Both the position numbers and the translations under genes were made by a program. From Lactarius indigo (Eukaryota > Basidiomycota > Agaricomycetes > Russulales > Russulaceae), in assembly GCA_025766275.1 (NCBI GenBank), contig JAFKAC010000011.1, forward strand, positions 1,302,001-1,366,000: a stretch of 64,000 nt of DNA. The letters are read 5' to 3'. The notes under the pieces were generated by a model. The model worked only from the letters and a program-made list of their open reading frames with translations. It was not told the DNA's origin and did no database searches. This document shows positions 51,101 through 63,273 of this stretch, piece by piece; the first letter of the stretch is position 1; every line of letters begins with the position of its first letter.

Positions 51101-52251
51101 TGGTAGTCAGCGCCTGGGTCGGCGCGGTGCAGTTTTCGCTTGAACATGGCGCGGATCCAAATGCCCGGCGGGAGGACCTCTCGACTCCACTACATCTGGC
51201 GGCAGGGTGTGGGCGTTTCGAAATAGCTCAGGTATTACTTGAACGCGGAGTAGATGTTAATTCTCGGAACGTTGATGGCAAGACCCCATTGCACATGGTG
51301 CCGGCATTCAAGCGTCCAAGGGGCAAACTCGTTCAACTGTTGCTGAAGTATGGCGCAGAAGTGAATTCTAGAGACAAGAACAATGAAACCGCGTTACATG
51401 TTGCATCGTCGCTGCTACATCTCGAAACCCCACAGGTGCTCCTCGACAATGGCGCAGATGTCAACGCTGAGGACTACCGGCGTCGGACCCCATTGCACCG
51501 AGTGCTGGATTCCTACCTCGAAGTTTTCAATGTCGTACAGCTGTTAGTAGAGCGCGGCGCGGACGTGAACACGCGAGACGAAGACCACGAAACCCCGTTA
51601 CACTTATCGTCCTCCAAGTTCACTGAGCGCCTCCAGTTGGTGCAGTTTCTCCTCGACCATGGCGCGAATGTCAATGCAAAGAACAGACGGGGCCAGACCC
51701 CATTGCACCGAGCATTACCACTCAAGGATGCTTCTAAAGATCGTTTCGGTGCTGCACAGCTATTAGTCGAGCATGGCGCGGACGTGAATGCGCAAGACAA
51801 TGACCACGAAACTCCATTACTTCTGGCATCTTCGGCTCTGGACCTCGAGTTGGTGCGGATGCTCCTCGACCACGGCGCGAACATCAACGCAGAGGACAAC
51901 CGGGGTCAAACCTCATTACACCGAGTGTTGTGGGTCGGCGATTCCCCTGACGGAGATCGTTTCGATGTTGCAGAGCTATTGTTGGAGCGCGGTGTGGAAG
52001 TGAACACACCGAACAATGACCTCGAAACACCCTTACACCTAGCGTTGCGCGATATGTCACTCGAAAAGGCTTGGATTCTCCTCAAGTATGGTGCCAATAT
52101 AAACGCGGAGAATAAAGAGAGAAAGACCCCATTCCAGCTCGTACGGGAGAGAATAAGGGAAGAAACGGAACGACCGCCATCAGAGTACGCAACCGGGCGA
52201 GCACGGCGAGCACAAGGTGTAGCACTGATGGGTCTGTTCTACGGTTTCTAG
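48198..52251 (+). CDS. STAND protein N2: Goodbye-NACHT-ankyrin
   Basis: Exons 48198-48494, 48544-48594, 48650-48845, 48900-49031, 49085-49372, 49429-49453, 49507-50106, 50157-52251, total 3684 nt (1227 residues). Same domain order and exon pattern as N1 and N3. Walker A GKPGSGKS (320-327) is mostly on the 25-nt exon 6. The Walker B region reads VDARDECP where N1 has VDALDECP, a charged residue in a normally hydrophobic position that may weaken ATPase function. VTSRPEID and FSHFSVKEFLTSDRL are conserved. About a dozen ankyrin repeats end in LMGLFYGF, fewer than N1. It is 1 kb downstream of the P450. Confidence 0.9.
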
Positions 52252-53012
52252 CATCAGGTGGGTATCTGTGCAAATGTTCTTCCGGTGTCGTGTATAAACG
52301 TTTGTGATCATGACAACGTGCGATGTCGACTTTTACTGAGAACGGTAGCAGTGGAATATTGTCTTCTCAAATCGCTTGACTCGTGACGTGTATGACCTGT
52401 AGTTTACGCTGGAACTCCATATGGAGAATAACGTAGATTTTATATTCTATGTGAGGGACGTGCAGCGTGGTGAGAGGCACGAACCGTGACGCCTCTTAGA
52501 ATATTTTCTCTCCGACCGGACCGTATACACACGTGTCGCTTACTAATTTATTCAGCCTCGCAGGGCAAGCGCAGCGGCATGGTGCACGCGTCGCCGCGCC
52601 GCCCACTTCACCGAAGCGGTAGCTTGATGTGGAGGCAAAATCACATTAGAATCCCATACATTTTGTCCGATTGTCAACATGTCAACTCCAACGCAGCATG
52701 AAATAGTCTTCAACTCGACTCCCGGGACAACAATTAAGAGTTCGACTTTTCCATGGGTCGTGGACTCGGGACATAAAAAATGCCGGATATAGCACACATC
52801 GGCGGCCTTCGTCCTTTTTGCGAAAGTGAGAGCGGGGACCACAACGCCGCGGGCGAGCTCAACCGTCTCGCAGCACTCACCCCCGCGTGCTATATGCACT
52901 ATTTTGCGCCCCGTCTAATCTATTTACACCGGAAATGCGCCAAGGGTAATGTAGAACAGGAGCGGGATGCGGGACTCCTTGGCACGTTGACGGCAGCGAC
53001 TAGCACATCAGG
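52252..53012. other. Region between N2 and N5
   Basis: No gene that I can support. The minus-strand frame at 52552-52899 encodes 115 residues with no motif I know. The stretch meets the broken end of N5 at about 53012, so it may carry the rearrangement breakpoint. Confidence 0.4.
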
Positions 53013-53463
53013 CGTTCTTTGCCGCCTACTAGAGTTGAGGCTCACGCGACCCAGGCAGAGAATTGGGTAAGAAACCTCACTACGAGGAAAATTCCGATTC
53101 CAGAAAAGACGATTTTGGTTGGGGTGAATGCCTGAAAGTTGACGTGAGGGACAACAGGTAGTGAGCCTGGCCCGTGTGACTTACCAGGCCAGCGCCCTCG
53201 CCGTGGGGCGCAGAGAGCGCGTTGAGGATATTCACGGTAGGTTTAAGCCACTTTGTGAGTCGGTCATCGCTACTCCGAGACTGAGTCAGTACATCTGCCT
53301 TCCGTTCAAGTACGGCGAGGATAGATTTGGGAGAATCGCAGCCATTTATCTCAACAGCGAGTGGGTGGGTAGCCAGGTCTGTGCCGGTCTTCTTCTTATA
53401 GTCTTTCAGGGCCCTTTCAAATATCCGTTGAGAGTTTGGAGTGGATGAGGAGGGCGCCTGCAT
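53013..53463 (-). pseudogene. Truncated Goodbye-domain copy N5
   Basis: Exon 1 (53463-53185; LKDYKKKTGTDLATHPLAVE), intron, exon 2 (53131-53081, 51 nt) and intron are well kept. Exon 3 breaks off after GCGGCAAAGAAC at about 53013. N5 is closest to N4 and shares its upstream sequence. It lacks everything after the first third of the Goodbye domain. Confidence 0.8.
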
Positions 53464-54540
53464 AGTCTGTGACGCTGTGCCAACGGCGAGGAACTAGGGA
53501 AAGATAGACGAGGCAGTGCAAGTTGCGCAACTTTCCCACACTCGTACACTCAAGGTCCCGTTGTCTTTGGTCCTGAATTTAAGTGACATCTTCCCGTTTC
53601 TCTTACAAGCAGGCTCACAAGGCACTTAAAGTCCTAGAGCGCATTCACTCAGGTCACTCCTCGTCCCTGTTCTTCTTGTGATTGATCTGTGCCACCAAGC
53701 ATAACCGCGTTCTCAGTACACATGCACCACAGTGGATAGTACCAAAATCCGCTGATAAGATAGTAAAGACCCGTACAATTACAATGGGACAAGAGGAATA
53801 AAGTAATCCAAAGCTTGAACCGATACCTCACGCACCGTTCCAGGAGAAGATGTGGGCTGCACGGATAAGTGCAAACCACGGCGGAACATTCATCCTATAC
53901 CTTACCATCTAGAACAGCGTACGAAAGGGAACAGGAGTGGGGACACAGAGGCGGAGGAGAGGAATCACAATGCACGTCAAATTTTCCAAAGAATGAGCTG
54001 ACACTGGCGACAATTTGCTCGCTACACTCGTCATCGGACAGTAACCCTATGTCTGGCACGTCAGTTTGGGGTGAGGAGGACAAAAGTGTAACTGGTGGGC
54101 CCACACAAGAGACACGAGCCAAAAAGGAAATGTGAGTCACGTCGACATTTACAATGAAGGTTGGTTCCCAGTCTGTTTTCGACCGTGGTGCAAGCCTTGG
54201 CTTGGAAGAGCAAGTTTTCGCAATTGTACATTGTGAAGGCGGTGAGACTGGTGGGTGGTGAGACCACGGGAGGGACAAAGAGACGCCAGCAAGGAGAGGG
54301 ATGAAGGCGAAAGTTACACTTGCATGCGACGGAGTGATCGTGCGCTGAGAGGGTAGGAGGAAGAGCGAAAAGTGGAAGTGGAAGCAGGCAGCGAGGGGCG
54401 ACGCCGAGACCGCAAGAGACCAGGAAGGAGGTGAGCCGAGCAGGAGGGAGAAAGGGAGAGGGAGAGGGGAGCGATAGGGGTAAGGTAGTGACAGCCTGAG
54501 AGGAGAGGGGTCGAGAACAAAATTCCACAGCTCATCTTGG
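53464..54540. repeat. Duplicated upstream segment shared by N5 and N4
   Basis: Matches 36340-37060 and parts of 37480-37720 with indels, in the same orientation relative to the Goodbye genes. The right part is purine-rich on the plus strand. With N5 it forms a segmental duplication of about 1.5 kb. Confidence 0.7.
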
Positions 54541-55217
54541 CGTACCGATGAAACGGCCACCCCGCCAGACTCTCCCGCGATCCGCTGGTGCCTCGGCTGG
54601 CCACCGGGAGCAATGGCTACTGAGCGCATCGCGCCCGCTGCGCCGCGCGTAGCGCTTGACGTGCTCCTCGAGTAGGCTGTGCGTCACTCTTATCACGCCA
54701 TCATTGGCATCCGACGGGCCCCTGGAGAAGGTGCCGGTGTTGGCATTGGCGGTTCAGGGACGAGGAGCGTGACGTTATGGGGCAAGACGCAGCTGGAGGA
54801 GGGGTAGCGAAGATTACTGGAGGCAGGTGCTGCGTAGATAAGTGGGGGCTACGAGCGGATCACCATTCAAATCATCTCTTGAATCACCTGTTACGCAGTG
54901 AGAGTAAACGGGGAGATTCAAAATACATTGGATTGCAAGTATGCCTGATTTGTCAGCCACTGACTTGAAATCGATGGGCTGGGGACAGGGCGGGTGTCCT
55001 CAAGCACAATCGATGGGCCAAGCCACTGGCAAACCGTACCCGGTATGATGCGCTGATATGTGATGCATGTGATGACCAGTCAGGTGTGCGGTATGTGCTG
55101 CGCGTCTATCACGTCGATAGTTCAATACACGAAGCTGTGCACATATTCACAGGGTGAGAAACGTCCTCGTCCACTCACTCTACCCATATCCTCGTCTAGC
55201 TCATCGCAATCATCACA
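54541..55217. other. Upstream region of N3
   Basis: No gene. It contains the block (54825-54945) also found before N2. 54590-54780 is GC-rich and unassigned. Confidence 0.5.
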
Positions 55218-58200
55218 ATGGCATCTAACCTCCAGGCATCCTCCTCATCCGCTCCAAACTTTCAACCGATATTCGAAAAGGCCTTAGAAGAGTATAAGAA
55301 GAAGACCGGCGAAGACTTGACCGCACACCCACTTGCGGCTGAAATAAAAGCCTGCAATTCTGAGTCTCCCGATGCTATCCTCACCGTACTTGAACGGAAG
55401 GCCGACGAACTGAATGAAACTCGGAGCGGCGATGACCGACTCACCAAGTGGCTTAATCCCACCGTGAATATCCTCAACGCCCTCTCTGCCACCCTTGGCG
55501 AAGGCGCTGGTTCGGTAAGTCACAAGAGCCAGGCTCATTACCTGTCCTTTTCCTCACGTTAGCTTTCAGGTATTCCCGCCTACCAAAATCATCTTTTCTG
55601 GAATCAGTATTCTCCTCGTAGTGAGTTTGCTTGCCAGATTCTCCACATCGGGTGGGAGAACTTCATATCTGGCAGGCGGCAAAGAGTACTGTGGCAAGCC
55701 GTGAAGTGTTGGCCGAGCTCTTCGACGGAATTGAGAGCTTCTTTCGACGCCTCAAGACCTATACCGAAGGCCCACTGACTCAGGCAGCGATAGATGTACT
55801 CGCAAAGATCATGGCCGAAGTTCTGTCAATCCTTGCCATCGCGACAAAGGGGGTGAAGGAAAAACGAGCCAGTGGGTCCATCTCCAGTGATGATTTGAAT
55901 CTCGCTTAATTTTAACAGAAACGTTTCTCAAGAAGCTGGCGGGAGCGAACGATATCGAGGATGCGTTACAAAGGCTTAGAAAATTGGAACAGGGGGAGCT
56001 CCTCTCAATGATCGCACGAGTGTCAAGGGATACCAGTGGTCTCAGGGACGGTATGTAACTATTTCATCCAGCCAAACAATCTCAAAACATCTTCTGGTTA
56101 GACGCGAAGGAAACAAAAGGGATGGTTAAGGAGATCGTACAAAACATGGATGCCAGCAAATGTTCGTACTCTCTTGACCTCTTTGCGGTCACTTGTAAAG
56201 GCTCACACGCGGTCCTAGGGGAGCAGTTTTTACGGGACCTCCGAGGATGGCTATCTCCGCCTGATCCATCGACGAATTACAACATCGGGTTACGTGACCT
56301 CCACAAGGAAACAACTACCTGGTTTTTAGAAGGCCGTATCTTTCAAGAATGGCATTCGACGAGTTCCCTGTTATGGATCCACGGTAAACGTATGTTGTCG
56401 GGAACCTGGCCTTTTACTTGTCCCTGACGGCCATTCATAGCTGGTGCGGGGAAGAGCACCCTCTGGTTCGTCAATTTTGTGATCTCTCCATAGATGGCCG
56501 CTTAACCTTCCTGACCAGCTCTGCGATCGTCCAGCGTATCATATCACTATCCGATGGCGGAAGAATCCCTGTTGCATATTTCTATTTTGATTTTAGAGAC
56601 GACAATAAGAAGCATCGCCACAACCTCCTGCGTTCCTTGCTCTTCCAGTTTGCTACCCACTCGATTCCTTGTTGCGAAACTATGTTCCTTGTTTATTCAG
56701 AACACGGGAAAGGCACACAACAACCCAGCGACGGCGTCTTGATCAATTGTCTAACGAACATTCTCTTAGCTACGACCAAACAACCAATTTACATCATCGT
56801 GGATGCTCTTGACGAATCTCCTGATACCTCTGGCGTGTCATCACCCCGGGAACTGGTCCTCGGCCTTATAAACGACCTTGTCAATCTCCGCCTCCCAAAT
56901 CTACACATATGCGTCACTAGTAGGCCGGAGATAGACATCCGCATCCACCTCGAGTCTTTGACGTCTCTCCGTGTCTCCCTTCACGACCAGACTGGACAAA
57001 AGGACGATATCATCAAATATATCAGGTCTAAGGTCGATGTTATCGCCAATGTCAAAGGATGGCGGGAGGACGACAAGGACTTGGTCATCGAGACGCTCTC
57101 TGAGACAGCTAATGGCATGTAAGGTGTTGGTGTACTCTCTTCGACGCTTCCTCTCACTATCCATCATACAGGTTCCGATGGGTTTACTGTCAACTGGAGA
57201 TGCTTAGGCACTGTCTGCCGTCGAAGATCCGGCAATCTGTAAATAAATTACCCAAAACTCTGGACGAGACCTACAAGCGGATCCTGGAGGAGATTCCTGA
57301 AACGAACCAAGATCATGTCCGGCGCTTGCTCCAATGCCTGGCTGTGGCTAATCGACCTCTTCGTGTCGAGGAGCTTGCGGAGGTCCTTGCTTTCGACTGG
57401 GATGGGAGCAAAGGAGAAGTTCCAACATTCAATGCGGATTGGCGGTCGAAGGACCAAGAACGAGAGTTGATGTCCGCCTGTCTGAGCTTGATTACCGTCG
57501 TAGACAGTGACGGTTCGCGAGTGGTCCAATTTTCGCATTTTTCGGTGAAGGAATTCCTTACGTCGGATCGTCTTGCGACGTCGAAAGAAGATATCTCGCG
57601 TTATCACATTCTTCCCGAGGCAGCGCACACGACCCTTACCCGGGCTTCCCTTGGAGTTCTAGTCAGTTTGGGCGGTCGCATCAACGCCCAGGAAATGCCT
57701 CTGGCTGCGTATGCTGCCGAACACTGGGTTTCTCACGCGCAGGTCGGGAGCGTATCGTCACATGTTACACGTACGATGAAGATACTCTTTGACTCTGATA
57801 AGCCGCATTTTGAAGAGTGGGTCCGGACATATAATATAAACCCGGAAGCATTCCAGCACGTGGTCAGGGGTACTCCAGAACCAAAACCCAGCCCCTTATA
57901 CTATTCCGCACTTTGTGGATTCGATGACCTCGTTGAGCACCTCGTCAAGAAACACCCACAGCAAGTAAACGTTCCTGGCGGTGGGACCGGCTATCCACTG
58001 GTCGCGGCATTGCGAGCCCGACATACCCGGGTCGCGGAATTCTTATTGCAACACGGTGCGAACGTTGACGTTCCTAGACTAGCGGAAGAGACTCCACTGC
58101 ACACTGTAGTCCAATGGCCTAACAATTTGGCAGTCGATGCGGTGCAGTTTCTGCTTAAGCACGGTGCGGATGTAAATGCCCGGGAGAAAAGCCTCTTGAC

Positions 58201-59389
58201 ACCACTACATCTGGCAGTGACCAATGGGTGTTTCGAAGTAGCTCAGTTATTACTTGAACGTGGTGGGGATGTGAACGCACGAGACAAGGACGACCGAACC
58301 CCGTTACATTGGACATCGTGTAGTACGCAACTCAAATTAATGCGGTCACTCCTCGACCATGGCGCGGACATCAACGCAGCGGACAACCAGGGCCTGACCC
58401 CATTGTTCCAGCTGTGGGAAAACGACATGTGTATTCAGAGCCAATTCGATTCTGTAAAACTATTAATGGAGCGTGGAGCGGCCGCGAATGCACGAAATAC
58501 GAACGGCGAAACCCCGTTACATTTAGCATCTTACTCTCTGGATCTCGAGTCGGTGCGATTGCTCCTCGACTGTGGTGCGGGTGTCAACGCGGCGGACCCC
58601 TCGGGCAAGACCCCATTGCACCTAGTGCTAGAAGACGGGTATTCCGATGAAGAAGGTCTTTTGGATGTTATGCAATTATTGATCGAGCGTGGTGCGGACG
58701 TGAACGCACGAGACGAGGACGACGAAACCCCGTTACATTTGGTATCGCGTTATCAGGCACTCGAATTAATGCGGTCACTCCTCGACCATGGCGCGGACAT
58801 CAACGCAGCGGACAACCAGGGCCGGACCCCATTGCTCCGGCTGTGGGAAAAGGAGGACTCGGAGGATGCTCAGTACCAATTCGATTCTGTACAACTATTA
58901 ATGGAACGTGGAGCGACCGCGAACGCACGAGATGAGAATGGCGAAACCCCGTTACATCTGGCATCTTCCTTTCTGGATCTCGATTCGGTGTGGTTGCTCC
59001 TCGACCGTGGTGCGGGTGTCAACGCGGCGAACCTCTCGGGCAGGATCCCATTGCACCGAGTGCTAGAAAACAAGCATGCCTATGACGAAGATATTTTCGA
59101 TGTTATGCAATTATTAATGGAGCGTGGTGCGGACGTGAATGCGCCAGACAACGATCACGAAACTCCCCTACACCTAGCGTCACGCGCCGTGCTGCTCGAG
59201 GCGGCTTGGTTACTTCTCAGGCACGGTGCGGATCTAAATGCGGAGAACAAAGAAGGCAAAATCCCGTTCCAACTCGCACGGGAGAGTATAAGGAACGGAA
59301 TAGAACAATCGCAGCGATTAAGACACTTCACCGGGAGAGCATGGCGAGCACAATGCGTAGTGTTAATGGTCCTTCTCTCCGGACACTAG
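55218..59389 (+). CDS. STAND protein N3: Goodbye-NACHT-ankyrin
   Basis: Exons 55218-55514, 55570-55620, 55676-55871, 55919-56050, 56102-56389, 56441-56465, 56519-57118, 57172-59389, total 3807 nt (1268 residues). Goodbye domain (PIFEKALEEYKKKTGEDL), Walker A GKPGAGKST (closest of the three to the consensus), Walker B VDALDES, VTSRPEID, and FSHFSVKEFLTSDRL. Some 15 ankyrin repeats follow in alternating types (TPLHLASYSLDLESVRLLLD; VMQLLIERGADVNARDEDD), with near-copies of a block of about 470 bp (58300 and 58770 regions). It ends LMVLLSGH. Like N1 and N2, it should be a cytoplasmic sensor ATPase. Confidence 0.9.
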
Positions 59390-61328
59390 TATCAGGTCAG
59401 TACCGTCAACAGAGAAATGTTTGGTTATGTGCGAACCCTTATATTCACGATAGAACACTGGCACGATGTCACCGTCACTTTCTCTGTTCAAATAGATTTC
59501 AGCAGCCGGTGGGTTATTGTCTTCTCGGACTCGTGACCTGCGGTTCGCGCTGACATTTAAAATTAGCATGCACTTACGGTGACTTATCATGTATATCCTC
59601 AAGACAGGCGCAATTATTCGGCTCGGTGCCACGCACTTTCTCTTACCTTGCTGTTTCATTAAATTTCACTTCACGTTCGATTGTCTTAGACTCGACCTAC
59701 ATGTATGTACTTACAGTAAAAAAAGGAGTCACGCCACATCTACAAGGGTGTAGGTCCCAGTATATTTCGAGTGCGGCACAAGTTCTGGCTTCAGAGAGTG
59801 CATTGTACACAGAAGAGTGAATCGGTTCCTACTGTGGAAGGCCAGCGAGTCGTCATGGAACCCCGAGGAACGTTATCGTTATGTCAACTGAGCGTGAGCA
59901 ACGGACTGAAGGAAAGACCAGGGACCAGAAAGACGACGACCCGGGAGTCATGATTTGGTTGTCTTCGAAGCACTCGCTTCATTGGCACTTGCCAGACACA
60001 AGCTGAGAGTACAGGAGAAGAAGGTAGGGTGATGATGGCTCCGGCGGTGACTGCAAAGGGATGGTGGGCAATTGAGCGGGGGTGTAGGACAGGGAGAGGG
60101 AACCAGAGTAGGGGAGATGGTGACGAAGGGAGGTGGAAAGCGGACGAGTGTAGAGGGTGAACAGAGTTAGGAGACAGTATCGCGGGTAAAAAGACGGTGG
60201 TAATAGCAATCAGAGGATGTCAGAGGGTCGGTAGGGTTCGACAGGGTGAGGAGATACCGATAAGGAGAGGATCAAGGCGAGAGTTGCTGCTTAGATGCGA
60301 CGACAGCCCCGGGGAGTAGTGAGAAGGCGATGAGGCGGTAAGAGTGGCGGAGGGAGGACACCGAAAGTTGTGAGACTGCAGGAAGGAGGCAAAGGTGTGA
60401 GGGTAGGGGGCGGGAGACAGTGGTTCCGGGGCAGGTAGATGGTAGCAAGGGGAACGAATGGGGGACGTTCCGGAATAGGGGAGAAATGCAGTGAGAGGGG
60501 AGGGCGGTGAAACGGCTGGTGGGACGAGTAGATGCCAGGGAATATGGTGACGAGGGTAAGCAAAGAGAGGGAGGTGAAAGTATTGATTTCCTTCACACGC
60601 GATGGTGAGGAGAGCATGAGAGACACAGGATGCGCAGCAGCAAGGTGAGCAGACAATGTCAGGGAAGAGGAGACTGCAATGATTGGTGAAGGCTAACCAG
60701 CACACTGAGGTGAGGTGGGGGGGCAGGCAGAGCAGGCAGATTGTGGGTATGGCAGGGAGACAGTATCAGTGAGAGGGGGGACGGGGAGTGGAGGCAGTGA
60801 CAAGGCTAGGCAGGCAGCAACGCTCACCCCTCACGCGTGGTGGTGGTGGCACAGGAGGAGGGAATGGTAAGGAGAAGATGACAAGGACAGGAGGTGGTGG
60901 CGCGAGCAGGGGGATGGAGGCAAGGCAAGGGAAACCGCGACAAGACATTGGCAGGGCAAGCAGAGGATGAGGAGGCTGTGTTGAGGGGAGAAGAAGGCGA
61001 CAGGGTAAGCAAAATAATGGAGAATGAGAAGAGTGACCACAGTGGTGTAAAGGTCGGGCGATAGGGGCGATCCGGCTAAGTGTGCCGGTTGGGTGATAGG
61101 ATCCAAAGGGCCGGTTCAATTGGCAACGAGAAAAGCGCGAAGTCGAGGGATGATAGAGCACGAGCAAGGATGGACAAAGGCGAAGATACTTCGCATTGGA
61201 GAGGGTCTCAAGGGCACACCAGGGAAAGAGGAGGAACAACTGGATAATTTATTGAATACATACGAGCGCGTTTAAATACAATTTAGATACGTTTTTAAGG
61301 ATAATAGTAGTAAAGTAAAGTAAAGAAG
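59390..61328. other. Gene-free purine-rich region after N3
   Basis: 59980-61240 is G/A-rich on the plus strand with diffuse repeats, some shared with 37300-37500. The long frames on the minus strand are rich in Pro, Ser and Leu from this bias and have no recognisable domains. The first 600 bp hold the N3 3' flank and nothing else that I see. Confidence 0.5.
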
Positions 61329-61550
61329 TGTAAAGACGCACGGGCCATTCAGAGCCATGAAACAGGAGTCAAATAGACGAAGAGATGTTGAGGAATGGAG
61401 TAGAAAAGGGGGAATGGCCCCTATGGAACTTGAGATGTTTGAGTTGGAATGGTTACGGAGACAGTAGATGTTGAGCTGCCGCGCATTATCGCGGTGGTGT
61501 TGTTTTGGTGGGGTTCGAGTCGGCTGGGTCAAGCGTGCTGAAATGCAACA
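61329..61550 (-). mobile_element. Probable 3' LTR of copia fragment K1
   Basis: The inner edge at 61550 is clear: the minus strand reads GTGAGGGGGAG (purine tract) then TGTTGCATTTC. The outer edge is a guess based on the TGT at 61329; no target duplication can be checked. Confidence 0.45.
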
Positions 61551-61563
61551 CTCCCCCTCACGC

Positions 61564-61802
61564 TCAACGGAGTCTGAGGTTCTGCGAGTGAAACGCGACC
61601 TTGAACTTCGCTAGCGGCTTGGTGAGGATGTCCGCGGTCATGTCTTCGGTCGGGCAATACTTGATGTCGATGAGCCCGTCGGAAATGGTTTGGCGAATGA
61701 AATGAAAGCATATGTTGATGTGTTTGGTGCACACGTGGTAGTTGTCTTGAGTGGCAAGATGAAGCGCGGCCTGGTTGTCGCAATGAAGAGGAGTGGGGGA
61801 AA
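61564..61802 (-). pseudogene. pol: Ty1/copia pol C-terminal fragment K1
   Basis: The minus strand encodes the end of a copia RNase H: CDNQAALHLATQ, KHINICFHFIRQ, IKYCPTEDMTADILTKPLAK, then a stop at 61566-61564. It is cut upstream at about 61803 by the R repeat. Confidence 0.8.
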
Positions 61803-62313
61803 GTAGTGATTTGCCGGCCCGGCTTGGCCTGAAAGCTGCGGCTTAGGCCCAGCTTTGAGAGGCTTAGGCCTGGAAAATGTGAGGCCTGAGCCGCCACCCA
61901 TGGCTTGGGCTGGCCCGGCTTTCAGGCCGTGGCTTTGGGAATTTTTGAGAGGAACAAAGACCCAAGACATGTGCAGGTCTTGGGGCATGCAATACATCGC
62001 AAGGTGTTGCGCACGCGTCCGTGGGACGTGCGCCATCATATATTGGTTTGCAATAGTTAGGGACGTGTTACTCTTGAAGGGCTAAACGTGTGTAAACATG
62101 CGGTGGGGTCGGGAACAGAAACAAGGTTGGGTGGTTGAAGGTGGTTGAAATAATCATGCACATTTGCGCGTGACACGAAACTTCATATAACTAGTCGCAT
62201 GAGTCGGGAACACGTTTTATTCGAGCCAATAGTGCCGCGCACAAGTGCAGAAAGCTGGAGAATTAAAATAATGAGCCACACTGACACAGAGCTCAAACGT
62301 TAGGAGAACTTGA
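61803..62313 (-). repeat. Interspersed repeat R, copy 2
   Basis: Minus-strand match to 27085-27483 plus 28433-28549. It holds a single GCCTGAAA where copy 1 carries the 941-bp insert. It lies within copia fragment K1 at one end and is interrupted by copia K2 at 62314. It retains many CG dinucleotides that copy 1 has lost. Confidence 0.8.
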
Positions 62314-62712
62314 TGTTGCGCAGCAAAAGCCTTATAGGCCAAAGCGCAGCACGCAGGAAGGACGTTCTCACCTTTGAGTAGGTTGAGAGACTAATGAGAG
62401 AGGAGAATGTGCACAAGCAAAGTGGGTGATGTTCTGTATTCGCCTCTCTCCCCACATAGGAGGGTATTTATGCTCTATGGCCCCACCATGTCCATTTGCG
62501 GATAAGTGATGAGTAAAGGTGTCCACAATATCGCGTTTTTACACACGCCTAATGTGTTTTGCCCTTCTGAGATAGTCATAGGACTTCTCCTCATCACGGG
62601 ACATGATACGCCCGCTATTGTACGTATCGTAACTGCCTAATATGGTAAATATAGTACAGTAATGTCGTAACTGCTATAGATAAGGTCCTTACGTACTTAT
62701 CACGTTTCAACA
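62314..62712 (-). mobile_element. 3' LTR of copia element K2
   Basis: 399 bp with TG..CA ends (minus strand TGTTGAAACGTG to GCGCAACA). The inner side carries the purine tract AAGCAAGGGGGAG. The outer flank is CTTGA (62309-62313), inside the R repeat; the uninterrupted R copy reads TCAAG at this place near 27091. Confidence 0.8.
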
Positions 62713-63273
62713 CTCCCCCTTGCTTAGTGCAGCTAGTAAAGCGCATCTAAGCAAAGACCTTACATTAAAGACATTTTATAGAGGGATCGGTAATAAGCAT
62801 CGACCAAGGATGCTTCGATCCTCAAATGTCAGAGGGATGTATAGGGGATTAGGTGTGGGGTCATAGCAACATCCCTTCATAGAATGAAAGGGACGCTTAA
62901 CCCCAACAATGGTCGTCTATCCTCGGTTTAGTGAGCAGTTATACTATGCTGGTGATAGAACAGGGTGTGTGAGCTTCCTTCTGGTAAGAATACCAGGGTT
63001 GTTTGACACAAAACCATAGAAGGCTTAGAGTCGGATGACTCAATAAACTTTTATGATTTGTGAGAGAACAACTCTCGCGGGACAGTCTTCTCAGAAATCA
63101 TAAAAGCTTAGGGTCATCAGACTCAATAAGCTTGTACGGTTCTTTTGAGAAGAACAAGTCGTTCGTGACTCATTTCTTATGTATTCCCTATTACTGGGAA
63201 AGAAGAAATGATGTACACGGAGAAGCTACGAAAGACCCTTTTTATTCTACCTCCAACCATAGCGTTGAGCTGC
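62713..63273 (-). other. Non-coding 3' part of copia element K2
   Basis: 561 bp between the pol stop and the 3' LTR. Apart from the purine tract at its LTR end and a loosely repeated CAATAA.CTT motif near 63040 and 63127, I see nothing in it. Confidence 0.5.

Noticed and set aside
52552..52899. 115-codon minus-strand frame
   Set aside because: No recognisable domain and no second copy to compare. Next to a rearrangement breakpoint. Not enough support for a gene.
60220..61239. Minus-strand frames of 120-160 codons after N3
   Set aside because: Same compositional bias, no motif, no start context or intron pattern like the neighbouring genes.
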